64,000 bases of DNA, taken from the NCBI GenBank assembly GCA_023935145.1, contig CM043705.1:53251084-53315083 (forward strand). The letters are read 5' to 3'. This DNA comes from Bretschneidera sinensis. Its lineage: Eukaryota; Streptophyta; Magnoliopsida; Brassicales; Akaniaceae. Position 1 is the first letter of the stretch; each line of letters begins with the position of its first letter. Below are positions 24,469 through 34,598 of the stretch, one piece after another. The position numbers and the translations under genes are program-made. The notes beneath the pieces were generated by a model. It saw only the letters and a program-made list of their open reading frames with translations, did no database searches and was not told the DNA's origin.

Positions 24469-26560
24469 CTCCAAGTCAACGAGACAAACCCAAACAGTAC
24501 ACGCTCATAGGCACCTGATGGCGTGCGTGTGCAGTCTAATCATCTTTGACCGAGATCAAGAGCTTTGACAAAACACTGAGTTGGACATTTTGCGGTTGGT
24601 CCATAATGTCCCACCTATGAAAGGCATTAACCATATGATCAAAGAAAAAACACAAAGTAAAGAGCATCAACCATAAAATCAAGTTGGGAACAATCATTAT
24701 GTTCAAATTGCACATAAAAGTTCCCAGATTTAGTCCAATAATTACATTAATTTCAATCTTTGTCGGGTGTATTTTTTTATTTTGATTATAATTTATGCAA
24801 TTTATAAATTGCACATAAAACATTTTTGACAAGCTGTCAACAGATGTCCTACTATATTGTTACATACTTTAAAAGAGCAAAAGTGATTTTGGAAGCTCTA
24901 CAAAAATGAGTATAATAAACACCATTGTGATGACAAAGATTAATTGGCCAATGATTGGCACATACAAGATTTAGGAATGGAGTCAAATCATGTGTCCTAC
25001 TAAATTACAAACATATTTATACTATTGCGTTTTCTCTATGAAACCTATGGCCAATTCTTTTGTTCTTTTCCTAAAATAAAGCATATAATTTTAAATGAGC
25101 AAATTATTGATTCAAAGGAAAAATAAAACTTTAAAAAAACTGCTGTTTTTGGTAAATAAGGCAAGAAAAAAACAAAATACTAATCTCATACTCCAACATA
25201 ATTATTTTAAGGGAAAAATTTTTGTTTGCATCAGTTGTAAAACTCATTTTTATACAGAGTAAAAACTTGATTGATAATTTTAAAGAATTTTAATAGTAAC
25301 AATCGTATATACTAAACTAACATTATCGGTAAAGTTCTAAAAAATTACTAATCAAATTTTCATCTCGAAGTAAAACTGAGTTTTGTATCCGATGTATGTA
25401 AGAATTCCCCATTTCAAGGACGTTAACCCAAGCATTACCCATTAAAAAAAAACCCAACCTCTCAATTTCATGTACTCTTTTTTATCCAACTCGTTTCTAT
25501 TTTCTAATGCATAACAGCAAAAAACTCTTGAGCTTTGCAAAATAGGTAATAATGTAAACTTATGTAATGTTATATTTAGTTTTTATTGAAAAGATAATTT
25601 CTATTTCCCCCACTTTTACATTCTGAATTTCATAAACTATTATGTTTGGTTTGTTAATAAAGTGTGAAGTTCATTTGCAAATGAACGAAATACATGTTTA
25701 GTTTGTTAATAAAAATGTAGAATTTATTTGTAAATGAATTTTAATGGAATTGAGTATGCTTTGGATAAATTCTATCAATTTTGATATAATTTACAAATGA
25801 ATTCTAAACCCAAGCTTGTATGAAATTACAAAGACAAAATTACCTTTATCTATTTTTATTTTTTATTTTTAGGGTCATTTCTCTATTTGTTGTTATTCTC
25901 TTGCTCTTTCTGTAACCATTCTTTGTTGATATATGCTCTTTGCTCTTAACAATTCCTATTGTATTTGAAGTTTTTTTTTGTTCATATACCATGAGTGGAG
26001 AAAAGTTCTGAGAAGTTGTATAGGCAAATATATTTTTTATTTTAGTAAAGTAAACTCTTGGTATTGAAATTTTTTTTTGTTCTTATTAATTAATATTTCA
26101 ATTGGTTTAACTGTGTATTCAAACAGTTTTTTGTGTCATTTGTTTGCTGTGAAAAATAAGTATTATGAAAACATTAATAATATTAAGGATCATAAAGTAA
26201 AATTTAGAGAATTAATTGAATTTTAAAATTGATTCCAAGTATAAAATGTAGTTCAATTTTACAGACATCTCAAATATTAAAATTTATTTATGAATAAATT
26301 TTAATTTTAATTTATTTACTAAAATAAAATTTAAATTTATTCACAAATAAATTTTATTTTTAATTTATTTAAAAATAAACTGAATTTTATAATAAAAGAA
26401 TTAGCAAACGGAATGGTAAACATGATTACCCCTCCTTTTAACGGCAGCTTTAACCCGAATAAAACTCACAAACAATTAAAATTAAAAACACGCCCGTAAA
26501 TTCCATTACAAGAATCCCACTACCGAGATTTCACTCTCTCCTCGTTGAACAATCCCTTCT
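24469..26560. other. Intergenic AT-rich region with one palindromic element
   Basis: No gene can be supported. The open frame at 24,536-24,832 has no recognisable domain. Short palindromes of CATTTGCAAATG type occur near 25,670-25,805 and resemble decayed MITE ends. The only well-defined structure is the foldback at 25,228-25,397, listed separately. Confidence 0.5.
25228..25397. mobile_element. Foldback (MITE-like) element, about 170 bp
   Basis: The left arm (GCATCAGTTGTAAAACTCA...TTGATTGATAATTTTAAAG) pairs over about 70 bp with the inverted right arm (ACATCGGATACAAAACTCA...TTGATTAGTAATTTTTTAG). The whole element is nearly a palindrome and has no coding capacity, which is typical of MITEs. 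The superfamily is not clear and no target duplication is obvious. Confidence 0.55.
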
Positions 26561-26676
26561 CCCCAAAGCACACGTTTTGCATAAAATCCTTTTCTTCTTC
26601 TTCTTGCAAAACCCATTTCACTTGCGGGTCTCTCTCTATTCCTCTCGTGAATTTGTCTTCAATTCCATAATTCTTC

Positions 26677-26703
26677 ATGATGGTCAATGTGTCGGTCTCG
26701 TGA
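26677..26703 (+). CDS. Upstream ORF (8 residues) in the membrane-protein gene leader
   Basis: A short frame starting ATGATG and ending TGA lies about 220 bases before the chosen start of the membrane-protein gene. Two more tiny frames start at 26,832 and 26,848. If the transcript includes this CT-rich leader, they could lower translation of the main frame. The transcript start is unknown, so this is a candidate only. Confidence 0.25.
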   Translation: MMVNVSVS

Positions 26704-26921
26704 TCTTCTCATTTTTTAAACGCTACCGGATCTGATTCTCCTGGTTTGCACACTCTCTGCATTGGCCCTGTTCTTGATTCTTCAATCACAGAGGTAGGTG
26801 CAGCTGTTTCAGATCTGAATTTAGCAAAAATATGTTCCGCTAATTCGATGTTTATTATATGGTGAATTTTGGTGTGTGTATATTCTTGAATATTGTTCAA
26901 TCCGTAATGATTTTGATCGAA

Positions 26922-27989
26922 ATGGAAGTTTCTAGCCCTGATGATCTTTTCAAAAAAGAGGGATCTAAAGAGACCCATTTGCATAAGCTTGATATAGAAT
27001 CATCTGATTATGCTAATGGGCATAATCACCATCAATTTCATTCATTGAACGCACTGGAGATCTTGAGAGAAACCGTTAGGATTCTCCGGTATAACTCATC
27101 AGCTTTCATGATAACTGCTGCTGTGCTGATCTGCCCAGTATCTGCTGTTCTGTTATCGAATTTGCTAGTTGATCAATCCATCGTGAAGAAACTGACTGTT
27201 AGGCTATTGTTAGTTGCAAAATCTAGTGGGCTCCCATTGAGGCCTTTTATCAAACATTCTTGCTATCGGTTCGTTGAGATGGCCGTTTCATCAGCAATGT
27301 GCTTCCCTCTGTTTATCACATTGTCTCTGTTATCCAAAGCTGCTGTGGTTTACTCTGTGGAATGTACTTATTCGAGGAAACAAGTCGATTGCAACAAGTT
27401 TTCTGTGACAGTTGGCAAAATCTGGAGGCGGCTTGTTTTGACGTACTTGTGGGTGTGTATGGTCATTGTTGGTTGCCTCACATCATTTTGTGTTTTGCTT
27501 GTTGCGGTTTGTAGTACATTTTATGTAACTGGGTTTTCTCCTGATTTGAATGTATATGCAGCATTGATGGTGGGGTTAGTGTTCTCTGTTGTTTTTGCCA
27601 ATGCCATTATTATTTGCAATACTGCTATTGTAATCTGTGTCTTGGAGGATATTTCGGGACCACAAGCATTGTTCAGGTCCGGTGTTTTGATTAAGGGGCA
27701 GACTCAGGTGGGTCTTATGATATTTCTTGGATCTACAATTGGGATGGCAATTGTGGGGGGATTGTTTGAGCATAGAGTGAAGACATTGAGTTATGGAGAC
27801 GGGTCTTCCAGGATTTGGGAAGGGCCTCTTTTGGTGATAATGTATTCATTTGTTTTGCTGATTGATTCCATGATGAGTGCAGTGTTCTACTTCAGTTGCA
27901 AATCTTATAGAATGGAAGCCTTGAATGGTGAATGCCAATCAATTTTGGAAACTGTGGCTGTTTCCACTGGATCAACAGCTATGGAGTGA
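26922..27989 (+). CDS. Multi-pass membrane protein of unknown function, 355 aa, single exon
   Basis: A single uninterrupted frame encodes an N-terminal soluble, charged part (residues about 1-55, with a His-rich stretch near 34-40). About six hydrophobic segments follow: roughly 61-83, 117-146, 168-203, 212-245, 266-288 and 303-327. Cys-rich helices and a VCVLEDISGPQAL-like loop lie between the last segments. The frame is open further upstream to an ATG at 26,859. The ATG at 26,922 is preferred because it has a better context (A at -3, G at +4) and because the upstream 21 residues look like translated leader. The protein resembles a plant-specific family of uncharacterised membrane proteins that I associate with Arabidopsis At1g26650/At1g69430. 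That link is from memory. Its biochemical role is not known to me. It is the clearest intact single-exon gene here. Confidence 0.88.
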   Translation: MEVSSPDDLFKKEGSKETHLHKLDIESSDYANGHNHHQFHSLNALEILRETVRILRYNSSAFMITAAVLICPVSAVLLSNLLVDQSIVKKLTVRLLLVAKSSGLPLRPFIKHSCYRFVEMAVSSAMCFPLFITLSLLSKAAVVYSVECTYSRKQVDCNKFSVTVGKIWRRLVLTYLWVCMVIVGCLTSFCVLLVAVCSTFYVTGFSPDLNVYAALMVGLVFSVVFANAIIICNTAIVICVLEDISGPQALFRSGVLIKGQTQVGLMIFLGSTIGMAIVGGLFEHRVKTLSYGDGSSRIWEGPLLVIMYSFVLLIDSMMSAVFYFSCKSYRMEALNGECQSILETVAVSTGSTAME

Positions 27990-29562
27990 TATCGTCTTGC
28001 AAATTGATTTGTTATCTTCAAAAGTTTCTTGAGCTCAAAACATGAAGATGGAGGTTTCCATAAGTGAATCTGGATCCTGAACATTCTTTCACCACTTGGT
28101 GAGCTATGAATTTTTGGTGCCTTCGCTGACTCCCATGCACATGGGTTTGTGGCAGTCGATTTGCTCAAATGATTAGCTTGTTCATAGATACTTCATTCGA
28201 ATATGTAAATTTGCTTTTTCAGTGACCAAGATATGGAATGAAGAAAAGATATATGAAAGTTGATAACTTGAAAATTAATGGATAAAGCAGTATAACTTGG
28301 GAGGAAGGCTTTTAGGAGATCATATCTTTTTTCTCCTCTTTTTTCGTTTTCTATTGTTTGCTGCACATTATGGTTCTTATAGCTTTCTTGTCAAATATGC
28401 ACAGCAAAATTTTCATATTGTCCCAACTTTATTTGTTGGACCCTTTTGCATTCTACAAGTAATTAATAACATAGTGAAAATTGGCTTTGCTTTTTCAAAT
28501 TCCATACTTTGCTGTGCATATTTGACAAGCTTTAGAAGTTATTTGGAAATATTATCATTTAAAGAAGATTGCTGATCACAAATGAATTGAACTAATGCAC
28601 TTAATTATCTTGTTCATGATTGACTTTTTGTTGGATTCCATCTTCAAGGATTTATGGCATAGGCCTTGATAAGAGGGGGTGAAAGTGCATTGAAACTGTT
28701 CGTATAAAGTTGTTCTAGTATCAGCAACAGCTTATTCTAGTGGTCAAGAACATTCATTTTTAAGTTATTTGTTCAGCAGTTTCAATTATTTTTCATGCCT
28801 AATAGGTTTTCATGATTATGTGTCTTCACTGTCTTGAATCTTGATGGTACAAAATAAGTACATTGGTTGTGATCATGCTATGTCTGTAAAAAAATCCAGG
28901 GTTATACTTGCATTGCAACTTGAAAGAGATGACATTTCAGAAGAAACCTGTCTAGCTCATTAGCCTCAGATAATTTTTAGCCCTGACACATTTCTCATTT
29001 GGTCTTCATATCCTTGTTATTTTTCTTTTAAAAGAAATTTCCTGTTTTCTTTTTGCCTGCTAAAACATTTCTGCATGTGATGTTCGACGCAGAAATAGAT
29101 GTATTTAGCTCCTTGGACACAGCTGAAAGTGGATGGTAAAGATTGGTGTGACCATGGTTCTGATATTTTTTTGACAGGTTGAAACTTCCCTTTATATCAA
29201 TAAGTAGAGCAAAGAGTGGAAGAGTTTGAAGTAGAACTGGTTGGATCCAGTTCTTTTGTAAGAAACATTTAAATCCTTTTTAAGGTATGATTTACATGCA
29301 TGATCTGTTTATTTATGATCATTTCCTTATCCTGGGTGCTTGTGTATAGAAGCGAAAACAGCACTACATTTTTTCTTTATATTAGCGTGAAGGAGGATCG
29401 AATCTGAGTCTGCTAAATGCAGGACTCGAAAATAGCCGTTAGGGCAAGAGGATGCAGTGAAATTATCATTACATTTATAATTTATTGCTCCTTAATGCAC
29501 ATATACATTTTAAGAAAACCAAACCATATAATTATGCAATAACTTTCTGTCATACTTTTTCC
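27990..29562. other. Downstream region of the membrane-protein gene
   Basis: This probably contains the 3' untranslated region, but no polyadenylation signal can be assigned with confidence. No further protein gene is supported, and the open frame at 28,297-28,575 is produced by the inverted repeat listed separately. Around 29,385-29,440 there is a short stretch (GGATCGAATCTGAGTC...GGACTCGA) that looks like the tail of an old retroelement. Confidence 0.4.
28387..28529. ncRNA. Strong inverted repeat, possible miRNA-like or siRNA-producing hairpin
   Basis: Positions 28,387-28,408 (start CTTGTCAAATATGCAC, end AGCAAA) are perfectly complementary to 28,508-28,529, giving a 22-bp uninterrupted stem with a 99-base loop. 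The loop has further short complementary patches (AATTTTC / GAAAATT). Stem length and loop size fit a plant miRNA precursor, and they also fit a small foldback transposon. It lies about 400 bases after the stop of the membrane-protein gene, possibly in its 3' transcript. Expression cannot be judged from sequence. Confidence 0.35.
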
Positions 29563-30985
29563 TCATTCCGTCAATATTCCCTTCCCTTTCTCTTCTCTAC
29601 TAAACTTTCGTTGAACGTTTGGTGGTGCTTGTGGTTTTTCCAAGTCTACAAAAGCACAAGTCCTCTGGATGTTTGGTTCTATGCTTTGTTGAGCTTGTCT
29701 ATCAACAAGGAAGTCCACTTGAGCTTCACAATCAATTAACCTTAGGCCCTTTAGCTGATGCGATGTAGTGTTGTGGCTTAACTCTTGAATATCAATGCGT
29801 CGAGTTTTAGGTGTCATAAGAGAAATTGATAATACTTAAACTAACACAAATATATAGCTAACTACCATAAAAACATCATAGTATATGTTAAGGGAGATTT
29901 ACATGTAAGCAACTAAGCATCATTTCGCGATTTCGAAAATTTTGAATATTGGTATATATTGTCAATTTTATGTATAATCATCTTCATATATATATATATA
30001 TATATTCACTCTTGTGTTTTACTACGTTGGGAGTTTGAAGGGAAAAAGATGAAGAGGTTTCTAAAGAAAGAGAATAGGAAGGGAAATGGGAGTGGTTACC
30101 TTTTCTATGTTTGGATACTATTTGGGAGTTTTGGGGAAAAAGGAAGGGAAGGGCATTTAAAGGGAATGAAGGGTAGGGAAAGAAGAGTAAAAGAGAGGTT
30201 GATAACTTTCTTTTGTTTGTGAGTTTTATAATGTGAAGGAGGGTAAAGTAAGGTAAACGAGCTTGTTTTCTATTAAAACCCTGCAAACCTCCAAATTTGG
30301 GGTGTTAAAAAAGTGGCATGTTGAAGGTTTTGGAGGGTTGCTGGGAAACCCCAAAATCTTTTCCCTCTTATAAAAAAAAACTCTAAACATTACTTTTAAT
30401 TAACATTTCTTTTCTTTTACTTAACCTTCGGCAAAAAACTTTGATTTATGTTAAATTTAAACTGCATTAAATTCAAAATCAAATATCATTATAGGGTAAT
30501 GTTTTTTCCATGATTAAAAAATCTAAAAACACGCTAAAATGAACAAAACCACATTGTTTTGGCACTTAAGTGGGCAAAATGATATCATTTTGCCATGGAT
30601 TCAAACTTTTTAACTGTGTAAAAACAACATATGACATGCAAAGTAAAAATTAAAGATTGCATTTAACCATTGGATATCGTATAATCATACCATAATCACA
30701 AGGTTGTGCACCTCCTCCTGATCCCACTGTCTGATGGGGTTGTTGTTTTGGCAAATTCCATATATTTGGTGCTTCTCGACCCCTCTGCCCAATATTTTGA
30801 TTCTCACTTGGAGCAGCATGGAAATCTGGAGAGCCAACACCATCAAATATTCTTATGCCCTTTAATTGTTGATTTCTGTAACCTTCATCATAGCCTGATG
30901 TGTTTGGATTCGAAATTGCAGCATCAAAAATTGAAAAATCTTCGTCTTTCACTCTTCGAGGTCTATCATTGTATATGTTGTTCAT
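29563..30985 (-). CDS. Possible two-exon gene of unknown function (about 188 aa)
   Basis: Proposed exon 1 is 30,985 down to 30,691 and exon 2 is 29,834 down to 29,563. The donor is ATG|GTATGA and the acceptor TTTAAG|TATTA, and the reading phase is kept across the 856-base intron. A TATAAATA box lies 81 bases upstream of the ATG. The product would be hydrophilic, with a Gly-rich patch at the end of exon 1 and a basic tail (RKFSREEKGKG). Each exon contains a similar phrase, QQLKGIRIFD in exon 1 and HQLKGLRLID in exon 2, which suggests an internal repeat. I do not recognise the family. The intron contains a (TA)n run and a purine-rich tract. The splice choice is inference. Each exon could instead be an unrelated open frame or a gene fragment. 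Confidence 0.35.
29988..30006. repeat. (TA)n microsatellite
   Basis: An uninterrupted run of about nine TA units inside the proposed intron. Confidence 0.8.
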
Positions 30986-31065
30986 ATCGCTGGCTAGTGC
31001 TTGGTACTATTTTCGGATCGATACAAATCAACTGCTATAGTATTATTTTGAGTTTCCTCAAACCC

Positions 31066-31073
31066 TATTTATA
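31066..31073 (-). promoter_or_regulatory. TATA box of the proposed two-exon gene
   Basis: TATAAATA on the minus strand, 81 bases before the ATG at 30,985, with an A-rich leader between. Its position is ordinary for a plant core promoter and is the main support that the frame is a gene. Confidence 0.4.
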
Positions 31074-31314
31074 GAGGAAAATTCATAGGATAGTATTTTG
31101 GCTCAGGCATGAGATTTCTTGAAAATATTCAGTATTTAATGGTGAATTTTTTTTAAAAAAATAATATCTAAATTTAATTTATTTCGTATGCTTCAAGGTG
31201 CTTGTTTATCTTTCTAATGCATATATTTACATTAAAACGCTCAATTAAATGATAAAATTACAATTAACATCATCCTAAATAATTCAAAAATGTATTTAAT
31301 ACTTATATCCACGA

Positions 31315-31446
31315 GAAATTTTTTAGTGTACCGAATATTATTGCATCGGGTGTATGTTAATCGTCCATAAAAAATATTATTCTCTTTTTTAATGGACGTG
31401 TGACATGCACCGAATGTAATTTACATTTTGTACACCTAAAAATTTC
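31315..31446. mobile_element. Foldback (MITE-like) element, about 130 bp
   Basis: The arm GAAATTTTTTAGTGTACCGAA...GGGTGTATG...CGTCCAT (31,315-31,367) is mirrored by the inverted arm at 31,392-31,446 with only scattered mismatches around a short AT-rich loop. Immediately to the right, the phrase CACC(T/C)AAAAATTTCACTATA occurs twice, about 52 bases apart (31,434-31,530). Confidence 0.6.
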
Positions 31447-31530
31447 ACTATAGCCTCCCATTTATTCTTCTTTAGAACCTAATACACCCAAAAATTTCAC
31501 TATATCCTCCCCTTTATTCCCCTTTAGGAC

Positions 31531-32319
31531 TTGTGATATCATTCATTTAAATTGATTCTTAAAATTGCAATATTTTGAAAAACTATAGCTTAGGGAAAAT
31601 AAGTGAAGTATTATTGCTTTTTAAATGTTTTTTGAGCTTCCCATAAAATTGAATATTTTTTTTATAGGTAAAAATTATAATATAACATTAAAAGTTCACC
31701 TATATAAATGAATATTGTTCTTTAATTTGCACATTTTTTTTTTAATTGTGGTGATGGCAATCAAAATTGAACGGAATGCATAGTCTCACAAAAGAGGTGT
31801 GATTAGGGTAAGTGCGGTTTGGTTACTGAGCCGAACAGAGAAAATTATTCCCAAACCGAAACTTTAGGTTCATCAGAAACCAAACTAAAATATGGTTCTC
31901 ATTGATGAGCAGGTTATGATCTTTTTAATTTATTAAATAAATTCAGTTTTTTGCCGTTTACATCTAATTTTTTGTTGTGTTTGTAAAAATTGGGTTTGAT
32001 GATCTTTCTTTTGTCTGATTTTACCTTTCTACTTATATTCAAAAGTACAATTTTTTTTTTTAAAAGTTTGCCGTAAGTTTCCATTTTCCAATATGTAATA
32101 GTAAGGATAGAAGAGTGAAGGCTTAGTCATCTTGAAGTTTCCTGCTCTAATTTTCTTAATGGAAATCATGATGCTGAAAATCAATTCCCATCAATTAACT
32201 TCAAAGTACCTATTTGTTTGGGATTGCGTTTCAGTAAAGAGGGTTTTATCAATTGTTTGTTTCACGGGCACGAATGACCATTGTTGGATGTTCTCAATCT
32301 TTTTATTTTCTTTTGCTAA
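31531..32319. other. Intergenic AT-rich region without recognised features
   Basis: Only short frames are present (for example 32,132-32,389) and none has a recognisable domain. Short phrases such as CCAAACCGAAAC and AACCAAACT near 31,850 suggest a worn repeat, but no ends can be set. Confidence 0.4.
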
Positions 32320-32545
32320 ATGCATTTCAAAGATAAATTATTGTTTCATGTGGTGTTTGAATCAGATTCGTTCATTGCAATTCAATTGATTAATAAAGAC
32401 GACATTGCATTTCATCAATTTAACTCGATCATTGAAGACTGTAGAATGTTGCACTTTAATTTTTTCTCCAATACAGTCACGTATTACGTGAAGAAAATCG
32501 TTGTGCGAATTATATGGCAAGTTTGAAACACAATCGAGACGAGTT
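32320..32545 (+). pseudogene. RNase H-like domain fragment with a frameshift
   Basis: The frame reads FHVVFESDSFIAIQLIN...FNSIIEDC, the E-x-DS core of plant RNase H-like domains found in LINE-type elements and related host sequences. It then shifts by one frame near 32,478 and continues as HVLREENRCANYMAS, the usual HV-R-E-N-ADxLA tail block. The order and spacing fit the family, but the piece is short, frameshifted and has no upstream RT, so it is a decayed fragment. Confidence 0.6.
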
Positions 32546-33239
32546 TTAATCTTTTGTAAATCTACCTTTGAATTTGGATCAATTATTGTTTAAAAATGCT
32601 CTGAGCATCTTTTTTCTCGGGGTTAACCTTAATGTTTTTCTCTTACAAAGAAAATAAATGTATCATTTCGCTAAGTCTCAATTTACATAAATAATAATCA
32701 TTAATGCTCTGTTGTGTCTTATGTGTCTATGTCAGTTTTATTATTGGTAATTTATTAACGCTTTACTAATACAAAAAAAAAAATAATGGTTAAGTTAATG
32801 GAAAAGCTAAGACCTTCTGGCATAGGTATCATGCGGGGAAAAAAAAAAAAAGGAAGAAAAAACCAGACAAATTGGATTGTGATTTTTTGGATTAGCTGAT
32901 TTTTTTAGTCAAAATTGCTCATATACACAATTTTGTCTTTTTTATGATCTTTCTCAAACAAATATATTTTTTTCTTTATTTTTATATTTTTTAATAATGG
33001 GATGAACATTTATATTATGTATTTCTAATGACAATGTGATAGACAAAACTTATAGGTTGATTGACATTATCCAAAATATAGTTTGTTGTGGCTCTTTTTC
33101 TCTTGACCAATAAAAAACATAATATATATGTCTCGATTAAACTAACAACATTTTTCATTAAATTCAATCACAATATTTTAAACAATCTCCACAAACATAA
33201 TTTACAACTCAACATTCATTTACATCATGCTATTACTAT

Positions 33240-33347
33240 AAAAATAAAATAAAATATATATCTAAAAAAAACAAATGAATTATAAAGAAAAAAAATTGAC
33301 ACAAAATTTTGAAATAAATTCGTATGTAGCACGGGTTTGAAAACTAG
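33240..33347 (+). mobile_element. Possible Helitron-like 3' terminus
   Basis: The sequence GTAGCACGGGTTTGAAAACTAG is followed by T. A GC-containing GCACGGGT block a few bases before a CTAG end is the form I remember for many plant Helitron 3' ends. The complementary half of the terminal hairpin is poorly preserved and no 5' end (TC...) can be placed, so only the last ~100 bases are marked. Confidence 0.3.
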
Positions 33348-34223
33348 TTTGACCTAAAATTGGTACAAGATCTCTATGATATCATTTAGCGTAAAATCAA
33401 GATCTTTTTGTATTACTTTGAATTTAATGGTTGTTTTCAAGTGTTTTATATATGATATTTAAATTAAATCTTTTTCTCCATTGACATATAAAAGATTCTT
33501 TTTTTAATATCTTTTTGGTTTCGAATTTCAATACCACCATGTACCAATCGTTTTATCATTTGTTTTATCAAAATAGCAAATTTTGGTTGCTATCAATATA
33601 TCAATTTTTTTTTCTTTTTTTCATTATCAACAAATAAAATATATAATAATAATTTTCATGAAATCATATGGTTAAGGTGTCATTTATTAAATCATGTTAT
33701 ATATTTTCCTTAATTTTGTTGGTGAAAATTTAAATGATTACGTTCGGATTGGATCTTCAATTTGATCGGTTCAACCGTGTGAACCGGTAAAACCAATAGG
33801 TTTTTGGCATTTGCTTTTAAATTCCATTTTAAACCAAATTCTTACTCTTTTTCCTTCAATAATCTAAGGATATTTTTGACTGTATGAGTTCTGGTTCAAT
33901 TTTAAACGATTTCAGGCTTTTTTCAGCCCTCTCCTTTACCATCTATCGGCTATAGTCGTAAAGATACGCCGTCGACCGTCCAGATTGAAGATTTGTTTCA
34001 CTGGTTGCCGATCATTGAAGATTACGCCGGCCATCGTCCACATTTTCGGTAAAGATTTGCTCTTCAATTGTGGTGTTTTTACCATCTATTTTTGTGTATT
34101 CTTATTAACCGAAGAATGTATTAGTACTTTAGTATCGATTTTTGGAGTTTGATTACATTAATTGAATCAGAAAATCTTCACCTAAATAACTTCCTTGTTG
34201 ACAACCCAAGGGACAATTTATGT
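33348..34223. other. Intergenic region without a supported gene
   Basis: The stretch is AT-rich. A slightly GC-richer patch (33,930-34,050; ACGCCGTCGACCGTCC and ACGCCGGCCATCGTCC phrases) has no usable frame. Phrases GGTTCAACCGTGTGAACCGG near 33,767 resemble transposon ends, but the partner end is uncertain. Confidence 0.35.
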
Positions 34224-34598
34224 TTGGTGCCACTCCGGTGCCTTTGCAAAGAAAAAAACAATTTACTTAAAATTTATACTTCTCGTAAAAGTGTTTTATT
34301 TTAATCACCAAAAATTATAAATTTACCAAAAAAAGTGTTTTAGCACGAAAACATACAGTTATGGCAAATTGTCTCCTTTTTTGGCCTTTGGAGAAAAAAG
34401 GCAATTTGCCTAAAACACATTTTGAGTGGCAAATTTATACTAAAAACCAAAATATTAATGATAAAAATAAATAAAAAATATTACTACTAAATGTATGCTT
34501 TGTTACCATCGAAATTATAAATTTTACCACAAAAATGTATTTTTATCATATAAGAAAAATTATATTTTTCTTTTACAAAAGGCACCAGAGTTGCCACT
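34224..34598. mobile_element. Palindromic MITE-like element, about 375 bp
   Basis: The left end (GGTGCCACTCCGGTGCC TTTGCAAAGAAAAA) is matched inverted at the right end (AGTGGCAACTCTGGTGCC TTTTGTAAAAGAAAAA). An inner hairpin (GGCAAATTGTCTCC / GGAGAAAAAAGGCAATTTGCC) lies in the middle. There is no coding capacity. Long terminal inverted repeats with an inverted-repeat interior suggest a Mutator-like or foldback MITE. The target duplication is not clear. Confidence 0.55.

Noticed and set aside
27576..28168. Minus-strand frames overlapping the 3' part of the membrane-protein gene
   Set aside because: They are shadows of the conserved plus-strand frame and have no motif of their own.
30706..31074. 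122-codon plus-strand frame over the orphan-gene first exon
   Set aside because: It is antisense to the better supported minus-strand exon, runs through its TATA box and lacks domains.
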